From Klebsiella sp. WP3-W18-ESBL-02 (GTDB lineage Bacteria; Pseudomonadota; Gammaproteobacteria; Enterobacterales; Enterobacteriaceae): a DNA stretch of 64,000 nt. The stretch covers positions 2,480,001 to 2,544,000 of the forward strand of contig NZ_AP021972.1 in the NCBI RefSeq assembly GCF_014168815.1, written 5' to 3'. Below the pieces are notes generated by a model, which saw only the letters and a list, made by a program, of their open reading frames with translations, ran no database searches and was not told where the DNA came from. How positions within the stretch are numbered: the stretch's first letter is position 1; each line of letters begins with the position of its first letter. The position numbers and the translations under genes were made by a program. This document shows positions 51,365-60,295 of this stretch, in pieces.

Positions 51365-54316
51365 ATGGACGTCAGTCGCAGAAAGTTTTTTAAAATCTGC
51401 GCGGGCGGTATGGCCGGGACGACGGCAGCGGCATTAGGGTTTGCTCCTAAAATGGCGCTGGCACAGGCGCGTAATTTCAAATTACTGCGCGCCAAAGAAG
51501 TTCGTAATACCTGCACATACTGCTCCGTGGGTTGTGGGCTGTTAATGTACAGCCTGGGCGATGGGGCCAAAAATGCCCGAGAGTCGATTTATCACATCGA
51601 AGGTGACCCGGATCATCCGGTTAGCCGCGGCGCGCTATGCCCGAAAGGTGCCGGGCTGCTCGACTACGTACACAGTGAAAACCGCCTGCGTTATCCGGAA
51701 TACCGCGCGCCGGGTTCGGATAAATGGCAGCGTATTTCGTGGAATGAAGCCTTCGATCGTATCGCAAAGCTGATGAAGGCCGACCGCGACGCCAACTTCA
51801 TTGAGAAGAATGAACAGGGCGTAACGGTAAACCGCTGGCTTTCTACCGGGATGCTGTGTGCATCTGCGGCAAGTAATGAAACCGGCATGCTGACGCAAAA
51901 ATTTGTGCGCTCCCTCGGCATGCTGGCGGTAGACAACCAGGCGCGCGTCTGACACGGACCAACGGTAGCAAGTCTTGCTCCAACATTTGGTCGCGGTGCG
52001 ATGACCAACCACTGGGTTGATATCAAAAACGCTAACGTCGTGATGGTGATGGGCGGTAACGCCGCAGAAGCCCACCCGGTCGGTTTCCGCTGGGCGATGG
52101 AAGCGAAGAACAACAACGATGCGACGCTGATCGTCGTCGACCCGCGCTTTACGCGTACGGCGTCGGTGGCTGATATCTACGCGCCGATCCGTTCCGGCAC
52201 CGACATTACCTTCCTGTCGGGCGTACTGCTGTACCTGATCGAAAACAATAAGATCAACGCCGAATACGTGAAGCACTATACCAATGCCAGCCTGCTGGTA
52301 CGGGACGATTTCACGTTCGAAGACGGTTTGTTCAGCGGCTACGACGCCGAAAAACGCCAGTACGATAAATCGTCCTGGAACTATCAGTTCGACGAAAACG
52401 GCTATGCCAAACGTGATGAAACGCTCAGCCACCCGCGCTGCGTGTGGAACCTGCTCAAACAGCACGTTTCCCGCTATACGCCGGATGTGGTGGAAAACAT
52501 CTGCGGTACGCCAAAAGCCGACTTCCTGAAAGTGTGTGATGTGCTGGCCTCTACCAGCGCGGCCGATCGTACGACCACCTTCCTGTATGCGCTGGGCTGG
52601 ACTCAGCATACCGTGGGTGCGCAGAACATCCGTACTATGGCGATGATTCAGCTGCTGTTAGGCAACATGGGGATGGCCGGCGGCGGCGTCAATGCGCTAC
52701 GCGGTCACTCAAATATTCAGGGGTTAACCGACTTAGGCCTGCTGTCGACCAGCCTGCCAGGCTATCTGACGCTGCCGTCGGATAAACACACCTCGTTGCA
52801 AACCTATCTGGAGGCGAATACGCCGAAGGCGACGCTGCCGGACCAGGTCAACTACTGGGGCAATTATCCGAAGTTTTACGTCAGCCTGATGAAAGCGTTT
52901 TACGGCGATGCGGCGACGAAAGAGAACGACTGGGGCTTTAACTGGCTGCCGAAATGGGACCAGGCCTATGACGTTATCAAGTACTTCAACATGATGGATA
53001 ACGGCAAAGTCACCGGCTACATCTGCCAGGGCTTTAACCCGGTGGCCTCGTTCCCGGATAAAAACAAAGTCGTGCGCAGCTTAAGCAAGCTGAAGTACAT
53101 GGTGGTTATCGATCCGCTGGTGACTGAGACGTCGACGTTCTGGCAAAACCACGGTGAGTCTAACGATGTCGATCCGTCGACGATTCAGACTGAAGTGTTC
53201 CGCCTGCCGTCCACCTGCTTTGCGGAAGAGGACGGCTCTATCGCCAACTCTGGACGCTGGCTGCAGTGGCACTGGAAAGGTCAGGAAGCACCGGGTGAAG
53301 CACGTAATGACGGCGAAATTCTGGCCGGTATTTACCATCGTCTGCGCGAGATGTATCGCAACGAAGGCGGTAAAGGCGTTGAGCCGCTGCTGAAGATGGG
53401 CTGGAACTATAAACAGCCGGATCGTCCGGAGTCTGAAGAAGTCGCTAAAGAGAACAACGGCTATGCGCTGGCTGACCTGTATGACGCCAACGGCGTACTG
53501 GTGGCGAAGAAAGGCCAACTGCTCAATAGCTTTGCGCTGCTGCGCGATGACGGTACCACGGCATCGTCTTGTTGGATCTATAGCGGGAGCTGGACCGAAC
53601 AGGGTAACCAGATGGCCAACCGCGATAACGCTGACCCATCAGGGCTGGGCAATACGCTGGGTTGGGCATGGGCCTGGCCGCTGAACCGCCGCGTGCTGTA
53701 TAACCGCGCATCGGCGGACGTTAACGGTAAGCCGTGGGATCCAAAACGGATGCTGATTCAGTGGAACGGGACGAAATGGACGGGTAACGATATCCCGGAC
53801 TTTAATACCGCGCCGCCGGGAAGCAAGACCAATCCGTTCATCATGCAACCGGAAGGGCTGGGTCGCCTGTTCGCCATCGATAAGCTGGCGGAAGGACCGT
53901 TCCCGGAACACTACGAGCCGATGGAAACGCCGCTGGGGACCAACCCGCTGCACCCGAACGTGATTTCCAGTCCGGTCGTGCGTCTGTACGAAGAGGATGC
54001 GGTTCGCCTCGGGAAGAAAGACAAGTTCCCGTACGTCGGCACGACCTATCGTCTGACCGAACATTTCCATACCTGGACCAAGCATGCGCGCCTCAATGCC
54101 ATCGCGCAGCCGGAACAGTTTGTGGAAATCAGTGAAGGGCTGGCGAAAGCCAAGGGAATTGCCAATGGCGATCGCGTGACCGTCAGCAGCCAGCGTGGTT
54201 TTATTCGCGCCGTGGCGGTGGTGACGCGTCGTCTGCAAACGCTCAACGTTAACGGTCAGCAGGTGGAAACCGTCGGTATTCCGCTGCACTGGGGCTATGA
54301 AGGCGTGGCGCGGTAA
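51365..54316 (+). pseudogene. fdnG: fdnG, formate dehydrogenase-N selenoprotein alpha subunit, truncated by a late TAA
   Basis: Large catalytic subunit of the nitrate-inducible periplasmic formate dehydrogenase. A Tat signal (SRRKFFK) opens the protein, then the [4Fe-4S] site CTYCSVGC. Codon 196 is TGA at 51950, decoded as selenocysteine (context ARV-Sec-HGPT) with a readable SECIS hairpin; it is not a mutation. A real defect is the TAA at codon 984 (54314-54316), where E. coli has a Lys codon. The same frame continues 31 further sense codons (GYIANTLTPNVG...NIEKA) to the natural stop at 54410-54412. The protein is thus 983 instead of 1015 aa. Whether 983 aa still folds is unknown; a sequencing error cannot be excluded. 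Confidence 0.9.
51950..51985 (+). promoter_or_regulatory. SECIS element for selenocysteine insertion in fdnG
   Basis: Directly after the TGA codon, the stem AGCAA/TTGCT (51967-51971 with 51975-51979) has a GTC loop, and is extended by GG/CC with a bulged T at 51966. The bulged U and loop GU are features needed for SelB binding. Confidence 0.88.
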
Positions 54317-54423
54317 GGCTATATCGCCAACACCCTGACGCCAAACGTAGGCGATTCCAACTCGCAGACGCCGGAATACAAGGCGTTCCTGGTTAACATT
54401 GAGAAAGCGTAAGGAGCGTTTAG

Positions 54424-55311
54424 ATGGCAATGGAAACACAAGACATTATCAAACGCTCGGCAACCAATCCGATTACCCCCGCGCCACGTGCGCGGGATTA
54501 TAAGGAAGAAGTGGCCAAGCTGATTGATGTCTCCTCCTGCGTGGGCTGTAAAGCCTGCCAGGTGGCCTGCTCAGAATGGAACGATATTCGTGACGAAGTG
54601 GGGCACTGTGTCGGCGTTTACGACAACCCGGCGGACCTGAGTGCCAAGTCCTGGACGGTGATGCGTTTTAGCGAAACCGAACAGAACGGCAAGCTCGAGT
54701 GGCTGATTCGTAAAGACGGCTGTATGCACTGTGAGGACCCGGGCTGCCTGAAGGCGTGTCCGTCTGCCGGTGCCATTATTCAGTACGCTAACGGTATCGT
54801 CGACTTCCAGCAGGATAATTGTATCGGCTGCGGCTACTGCATCGCCGGGTGTCCATTTAATATTCCGCGCCTCAATAAAGAGGATAACCGCGTGTATAAA
54901 TGCACCCTCTGCGTAGACCGCGTCAGCGTGGGGCAAGAACCGGCCTGTGTCAAAACCTGCCCGACGGGTGCGATTCATTTCGGCACCAAGAAAGAGATGC
55001 TGGACGTGGCGCAGGAGCGGGTCGATAAGCTTAAAAAACGCGGCTATCCTCATGCCGGTATTTACAATCCGGAGGGTGTGGGGGGGACGCACGTGATGTA
55101 TGTGCTGCATCACGCGGATCAGCCTGAGCTGTATCATAAGCTGCCGAAGGATCCGGCGATTGATACCAGCATCAACCTCTGGAAGGGCGCGCTGAAGCCG
55201 CTGTCGGCCGCCGGCTTTATCGCGACGTTTGCCGGGCTGATTTATCACTACATCGGTATTGGCCCGAACAAAGAAGTTGACGATGACGAAGAGGAGGATG
55301 GCCATGAGTAA
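54424..55311 (+). CDS. fdnH: Formate dehydrogenase-N iron-sulfur subunit
   Basis: 295-aa beta subunit that passes electrons from FdnG to the cytochrome subunit. Four cysteine clusters: CVGCKACQVAC (about 39), CMHCEDPGCLKAC (about 100), CIGCGYCIAGC (about 133), and CTLCVDRVSVGQEPACVKTC (about 160). One C-terminal membrane helix (AAGFIATFAGLIYHYIG) anchors it, with the bulk of the protein in the periplasm. Ends in an acidic DDDEEED tail. It follows the native fdnG stop by 11 bases; ribosome site AAGGAG. Confidence 0.95.
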   Translation: MAMETQDIIKRSATNPITPAPRARDYKEEVAKLIDVSSCVGCKACQVACSEWNDIRDEVGHCVGVYDNPADLSAKSWTVMRFSETEQNGKLEWLIRKDGCMHCEDPGCLKACPSAGAIIQYANGIVDFQQDNCIGCGYCIAGCPFNIPRLNKEDNRVYKCTLCVDRVSVGQEPACVKTCPTGAIHFGTKKEMLDVAQERVDKLKKRGYPHAGIYNPEGVGGTHVMYVLHHADQPELYHKLPKDPAIDTSINLWKGALKPLSAAGFIATFAGLIYHYIGIGPNKEVDDDEEEDGHE

Positions 55312-55960
55312 GTCGAAAATGATTGTGCGCACGAAGTTTATCGATCGCGCCTGTCACTGGACGGTGGTTATCTGTTTCTTCCTGGTGGCCGTTTCGGGAA
55401 TTTCGTTCTTCTTCCCGACGCTGCAGTGGCTGACCGAAACATTCGGGACGCCGCAAATGGGGCGTATTCTGCACCCGTTTTTTGGCGTGCTGATTTTCGT
55501 GGTGCTGATGTTTATGTTCGCGCGTTTCGTACACCATAACATTCCGGATAAGCAGGATATTCCGTGGGTGCTGGGGATTGTAGAAGTACTGAAGGGCAAC
55601 GAGCATAAAGTCGCGCGCGTCGGTAAATATAACGCCGGGCAAAAGATGATGTTCTGGACCATCATGAGCATGATTTTCGTGCTGCTGGTGACCGGGGTGA
55701 TTATCTGGCGACCGTACTTTGCGCCTTATTTCCCGATTCAGGTTATCCGTTATGCGCTGTTGATTCATGCGACCTCGGCCATTATTCTGATCCACGCGAT
55801 CCTTATCCATATGTATATGGCATTCTGGGTCAAAGGATCGATTAAAGGCATGATTGAAGGTAAAGTCAGCCGTCGCTGGGCGCAGAAGCACCATCCGCGC
55901 TGGTATCGTGACGTCGAGCGGGAAGAGGCGAAGAAAGAGAGTATGGAAGGGATGAAGTAG
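55304..55960 (+). CDS. fdnI: Formate dehydrogenase-N cytochrome b556 subunit
   Basis: 218-aa di-haem inner-membrane subunit that passes electrons to menaquinone. Four membrane segments; haem-binding His residues are present in DRACHWTVV (about 18), ILHPFFG (about 57), RYALLIHATS (about 155) and HAILIHMYMAFW (about 169). Start ATG 55304 overlaps the end of fdnH. Intact. Confidence 0.95.
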   Translation: MSKSKMIVRTKFIDRACHWTVVICFFLVAVSGISFFFPTLQWLTETFGTPQMGRILHPFFGVLIFVVLMFMFARFVHHNIPDKQDIPWVLGIVEVLKGNEHKVARVGKYNAGQKMMFWTIMSMIFVLLVTGVIIWRPYFAPYFPIQVIRYALLIHATSAIILIHAILIHMYMAFWVKGSIKGMIEGKVSRRWAQKHHPRWYRDVEREEAKKESMEGMK

Positions 55961-55980
55961 CTTCTCTTCGTCAGGTGAAG

Positions 55981-56027
55981 AGCGGTTTAGTGTTTCCTCA
56001 ATAGGAAATATTAAGCCGCTTTTTTTA
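55981..56027 (+). terminator. Rho-independent terminator of fdnGHI
   Basis: Stem AGCGG..CCGCT with inner stem TTTCCT/AGGAAA, followed by seven T residues (56021-56027). The following 300 bases before araJ show no clear gene; an in-frame upstream extension of araJ starts at 56151 but has weak coding character. Confidence 0.9.
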
Positions 56028-56336
56028 TAGGCGGCATTCGGTATTGATGATTAATGCGTCAAACGCTGCGATGACATTCGTGCGAGAGGCAAGTTGCAAA
56101 TGAAGTGCCGTGTATTCAGCTTATTTATCCCCTGAGCGGGTTAAAAGGCCATGCCTTTAAAAGAACGCTTCCAGAAAAGCGTATGGCGTTACATTTATCG
56201 ACATTTTAGCGATCGTCGTACCATTCACGCTGTATTTATGGATAAATCCATCGTTATGCCTTTTTATCTGGTTTGCGTCTGTCCTATGCTTGATAATGCC
56301 ATCCAGCAAACTCAACATAAACAAGTGATTAGAGGG

Positions 56337-57503
56337 ATGAAAAAGACAATTTTCGCGCTGGCTCTTGGCACTTTTGGCCTGGGTATGGCTGAATTTGGCA
56401 TTATGGGCGTGCTGCCCGAGCTGGCGCACGATGTCGGGATCTCGATCCCGGCAGCGGGGAATATGATCTCGTGGTATGCCTTTGGCGTGGTGATCGGTGC
56501 GCCGATTATTGCGCTGTTCTCAACGCGGTTTTCCCTGAAATCCATCATGCTGCTGCTGGCGGCGCTGTGTATTCTCGGTAACATCATTTTTACCGTCTCC
56601 TCTAGCTACGTTATGCTGGCGTTCGGGCGGCTGGTGTCGGGATTTCCGCACGGCGCGTTCTTTGGCGTCGGGGCGATTATTCTGTCGAAAATTGCCCCCC
56701 GGGGGCGGGTAACGGCCGCGGTGGCGGGCATGATTGCCGGGATGACGGTGGCGAACCTGGTGGGGGTGCCCGCGGGGACGTGGTTGGGGCATCAGTTTAG
56801 CTGGCGCTATACATTTCTGGCCATTGCCTTGTTTGACGTTGCGGTACTGCTGGCGATAATGGCCTGGGTGCCGACCTTATTTGATAAATCGGATGCCCGC
56901 CTGCGCGAACAATTCCATTTCCTCAAAAGCCCTGCGCCGTGGCTTATTTTTGCCGCCACGATGTTCGGCAATGCCGGGGTCTTTGCGTGGTTTAGCTATA
57001 TCAAGCCATTTATGATGAACGTTTCGGGTTTTACCGAAGGGGCGATGATGTTCATTATGATGCTGGTGGGGCTCGGGATGGTGCTGGGGAATATCCTCAG
57101 CGGTAAGCTGTCTGGTCGCTTCAGCCCGCTACGCATTGCGGCAACGACGGATTTTGTTATCGTGGTTGCGCTGCTGTTGATCTTCGCACTAGGTGGTTTC
57201 CCGGTCGCATCGCTGATACTGGCGTTTGTCTGCTGTGCGGGGCTGTTTGCGCTGTCTGCGCCGCTGCAAATTCTGCTGCTACAAAATGCGAAAGGCGGGG
57301 AGATGTTGGGGGCGGCAGGGGGACAGATTGCGTTTAATCTCGGCAGCGCGATTGGCGCGTTCTTCGGCGGGCTGATGATTACGCTTAATTTCGGCTGGAA
57401 CAGCGTGGCGTTGCCGGCGGCGGCGCTATCGTTCCTGGCCATGTCTTCTTTACTGATTTACGCCCGCTATCAACAGCGTCAGGCGTTAGCGGCTGGTGGC
57501 TAA
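56337..57503 (+). CDS. araJ: MFS transporter, AraJ-like
   Basis: 388 aa from ATG 56337, twelve membrane segments of the DHA1 type. Strong likeness to E. coli AraJ (LGTFGLGMAEFGIMGVLPEL; RLVSGFPHGAFFGVGAIILS; LLLQNAKGGEMLGAAGGQIA), 394 aa there. AraJ is an arabinose-inducible exporter whose substrate is uncertain. The ribosome site is weak, as AGAGGG lies too close to the ATG. An alternative start at 56151 would add 62 polar residues absent from AraJ. Confidence 0.8.
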   Translation: MKKTIFALALGTFGLGMAEFGIMGVLPELAHDVGISIPAAGNMISWYAFGVVIGAPIIALFSTRFSLKSIMLLLAALCILGNIIFTVSSSYVMLAFGRLVSGFPHGAFFGVGAIILSKIAPRGRVTAAVAGMIAGMTVANLVGVPAGTWLGHQFSWRYTFLAIALFDVAVLLAIMAWVPTLFDKSDARLREQFHFLKSPAPWLIFAATMFGNAGVFAWFSYIKPFMMNVSGFTEGAMMFIMMLVGLGMVLGNILSGKLSGRFSPLRIAATTDFVIVVALLLIFALGGFPVASLILAFVCCAGLFALSAPLQILLLQNAKGGEMLGAAGGQIAFNLGSAIGAFFGGLMITLNFGWNSVALPAAALSFLAMSSLLIYARYQQRQALAAGG

Positions 57504-57510
57504 GCAATAA

Positions 57511-57533
57511 GCCTCTCCCCGGCGGGGAGAGGC
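57511..57533. terminator. Strong stem-loop between convergent araJ and adhP
   Basis: GCCTCTCCCC and GGGGAGAGGC (10-bp perfect stem, 3-base loop) in the 38-base gap between two convergent genes. No T-tract, so either a bidirectional terminator of the weak type or an mRNA end-protecting structure. Confidence 0.75.
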
Positions 57534-57541
57534 ACTAAGCA

Positions 57542-58552
57542 TTAATGGCGTAAATCGATGACCATACGGCCGCGAATCTGGCCTTGCTCCATTTCTTTGA
57601 AAATAGCGTTGATGTCGTTTAACGGACGCAGCGCCACTTTCGGTACCACTTTACCTTCGGCGGCAAACTGGAAGGCTTCGGTCAGATCCTGACGTGTGCC
57701 GACCAGGGAACCTACCACTTCAATACCGTCCAGCACCAGGCGCGGAATATCCAGGCTCATGGCTTCCGGCGGCAGGCCAACGGCGACTACGCGGCCACCG
57801 GCGCGAACGGCATCAACCGCGGAGTTAAACGCCGCTTTGGCGACGGCGGTAACCACGGCTGCGTGCGCACCGCCGGTTTTTTCCTGCACAATTTTCGCGG
57901 CGTCTTCGCTGCGTGAGTTGATGGTCAGGTCAGCGCCCATTTCTGCCGCCAGCTTCAGCTGTTCGTCGTTAACGTCCAGTGCGATCACTTTGGCATTAAA
58001 GACGTTTTTCGCGTACTGCAGCGCCAGGTTACCCAGGCCGCCCAGGCCGTAGATAGCAATCCACTGGCCCGGTTTGATGTGCGAAACTTTGACCGCTTTA
58101 TAGGTGGTGACACCCGCGCAGGTGATGCTGCTGGCCTCGGCAGAGCCCAGGCCGTCCGGTACTTTTACCGAATAGTCTGCGGTGACGATGCACTCTTCAG
58201 CCATACCGCCATCGACGGTGTAGCCAGCGTTTTTCACCGAGCGACACAGCGTCTCATTACCGGAATTACAGTATTCACAATGGCCGCAGCCTTCAAAGAA
58301 CCAGGCAACGCTGGCACGATCGCCCACTTTCAGCGAGGTCACGCCCGGGCCGATTTCTTTCACAATACCAATTCCTTCGTGGCCGAGGATCACCCCGGTC
58401 TTATCGCCGAAATCGCCGTTTTTTACGTGCAGATCGGTATGACAGACCCCACAGCATTCCATGGATAACAGCGCTTCACCGTGCTGCAGCGGACGCAGTT
58501 TCTTATCGGTGACGTTTACCTGATGGTCATGAGTGACGACAGCAGCCTTCAT
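57542..58552 (-). CDS. adhP: Alcohol dehydrogenase, propanol-preferring
   Basis: 336 aa, same length as E. coli AdhP. Zinc-dependent medium-chain dehydrogenase converting alcohols (ethanol, propanol) to aldehydes with NAD+. Catalytic zinc ligands are in CGVCHTDLH and GHEGIG. Structural zinc cysteines are in GCGHCEYCNSGNETLC. The NAD-binding loop is YGLGGLGNLALQY. In E. coli adhP also lies near fdnGHI. Start ATG 58552 follows an AGGAG. Confidence 0.95.
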   Translation of the reverse strand: MKAAVVTHDHQVNVTDKKLRPLQHGEALLSMECCGVCHTDLHVKNGDFGDKTGVILGHEGIGIVKEIGPGVTSLKVGDRASVAWFFEGCGHCEYCNSGNETLCRSVKNAGYTVDGGMAEECIVTADYSVKVPDGLGSAEASSITCAGVTTYKAVKVSHIKPGQWIAIYGLGGLGNLALQYAKNVFNAKVIALDVNDEQLKLAAEMGADLTINSRSEDAAKIVQEKTGGAHAAVVTAVAKAAFNSAVDAVRAGGRVVAVGLPPEAMSLDIPRLVLDGIEVVGSLVGTRQDLTEAFQFAAEGKVVPKVALRPLNDINAIFKEMEQGQIRGRMVIDLRH

Positions 58553-58766
58553 ATCCTACTCCTGGTTAATTTGTAATCGACAATAATACTCATTAATGAT
58601 TAGCCATCCATGGGCAAAACGCAAGGCGCGAACAGGGAAAAATCTGGTGGGTTTTCATATTGATACAGTCGGATATTGCTGCTTTATTCAGCGAGTGGTT
58701 ACCCGGTAGACAGTGGTAAACACTTTTGTCTGGCTTATAAATGGCGTGCCCTGCACGGGATGAATG

Positions 58767-58800
58767 ATGCCCGACGCCGAAACAAGCTGGCGTCGGGCAT
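58767..58800 (-). terminator. Strong terminator-like hairpin after the ABC-F gene
   Basis: Perfect 12-bp stem ATGCCCGACGCC/GGCGTCGGGCAT with a 10-base loop, 4 bases after the ABC-F stop. The rest of the gap to adhP (about 210 bases) shows no other feature I can support. Confidence 0.75.
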
Positions 58801-58804
58801 GGGG

Positions 58805-60262
58805 TTACGCTAATTGTGCGTGTATTTTTGCGATCTCCTCACGCCACTGTTCCTGATGCTGCGGCTTCTGATGTTTGGGTTTACGGGCAACATCGTCGGC
58901 CAACAGTTGCTCAAGGGTGATTAAGCGTTCCAGCAGCGCATCGTCACTCAGGGCTTCATGGGTAGCGGGAGGACGCGTTGGCAGAGGAGAACGGCGGCTC
59001 GCTGTGTCTCTTATCTGCGCGTACACCGCGTCGGCATCCGGCCATTCGCTCAGCCCGCGTTCGTCAATCAGCCAGAAGCGGTTGCAGCTTTGGCTAATCA
59101 GCTGGCGGTCGTGGCTGACCAGCAGCAGGCCGCCGGGATAGTCGCGAATGGTTTGCGCCAGCGCGTCTTTCCCTTCGATATCCAGATGGTTGGTCGGTTC
59201 ATCGAGCAACAGCAGGCTGTAGCGGGCAAGCGACAGGCCAATAAACAGCAGGCGAGAACGCTCACCGCCGCTGAGCGTACTGACTTTTTGCCCGTGCCGC
59301 GCCCAGCCAAAACCCGCTGAAATTAACGCGCGCTTGCGGATTTCCGCTGACGGTTCGAACGATTCCAGCGCGTCGAGCAGCGTGGCATCATCGGCCAACT
59401 GCTGAAGCGTTTGATCGTAATAACCGGGATGCAGTCGGGGATGCAGCTTTAGCCCGGCGTCGGGCGTTTGCTGCTGCATTTGCCGCCACAGCAGGCGCAA
59501 CAACGAGGATTTACCGCCGCCGTTACGCCCCATGATGGCGACCCGATCGCCGCTTTGCAGTCGGGTTGTCGACGTGGTAAACAGCGGCGGTAGCCCCTCG
59601 GCTGGCGCAACGGGGAGGCTATCCATTTCCAGCAGCCGATCCGCACGTACGGCATCACCATGCAGCGCGAGCCGCCAGGGTGTACCGGTAGTCAGTTCGG
59701 TTTGTGACGATTTAAGCCGCGTGACTTGTTTCTCCATCTGTTTGGCTTTGCGCGAGAGATCTTCGTTGTCGTATACCCGACCCCAAATCGCCAGCCGTTT
59801 GGCACTGGCGGCAACCCGGTCGATCTCCTTTTGCTCGGCCTTGTGGCGCAGCGCATCGCTTTCATCCTGTTCTGCCAGCGCCTGGCGGGCGGCGGAACAG
59901 GGCAGAGAGAAGGCGTGCAGGGTGTTATCGCGCAGTATCCAACTGGTGTTGGTTACCGCATCCAGCAGCGGGTTATCGTGGGAAACCAGGATAAAACTCC
60001 CGCTCCAGCCGTTCAGGAACGTTTCCAGCCACAGCAGCGTGGGGAGATCGAGATGGTTACCCGGTTCATCCAGCAGCAGTAAATCCGGCTGGCGAATCAG
60101 TGCGCGCGCCAGCAAAAGACGCGTGTGCTGTCCGCCGCTTAGGGTTGCCGCAGGATGGTCAATTTCGGTGACGGTGAATCCCATCTCAACCAGCAAACGC
60201 TCCGCCTGCCAGCGCTCGCTTTCGCGCATGGCGACAGGTAATTGCGCCAGCACGGCCTGAAT
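58805..60262 (-). pseudogene. ABC-F ATPase 3' part, interrupted by transposon
   Basis: About 485 residues of a two-cassette ABC-F protein. First cassette: signature LSGGQHTRLLLARAL and Walker B PDLLLLDEPGNHLDL. Second cassette: Walker A GRNGGGKSS (about 240), signature TLSGGERSRLLFIGL and LLLLDEPTNHLDIEGK. The linker is charged (AEQKEIDRVAASAKRLAI). ABC-F proteins act on ribosomes, in translation or antibiotic protection. It is not one of the four E. coli ABC-F proteins as far as I can tell. Codons join across the transposon (LLSQSLIQ-AVLAQLP) after removal of one TGAAT copy. Its first Walker A lies outside the window. Confidence 0.88.
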
Positions 60263-60295
60263 GGGGTCGGTTCCGGCTGAGGGCGAAATGACACC

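Noticed and set aside
51950..52001. Reading fdnG as two genes or as a frameshifted pseudogene at 51950
   Set aside because: The TGA is selenocysteine codon 196 with a proper SECIS hairpin; the actual defect is at codon 984.
56151..56336. Extended 62-residue N-terminus for the AraJ-like transporter
   Set aside because: The extra segment has no counterpart in AraJ and poor start signals; the start at 56337 fits the family.
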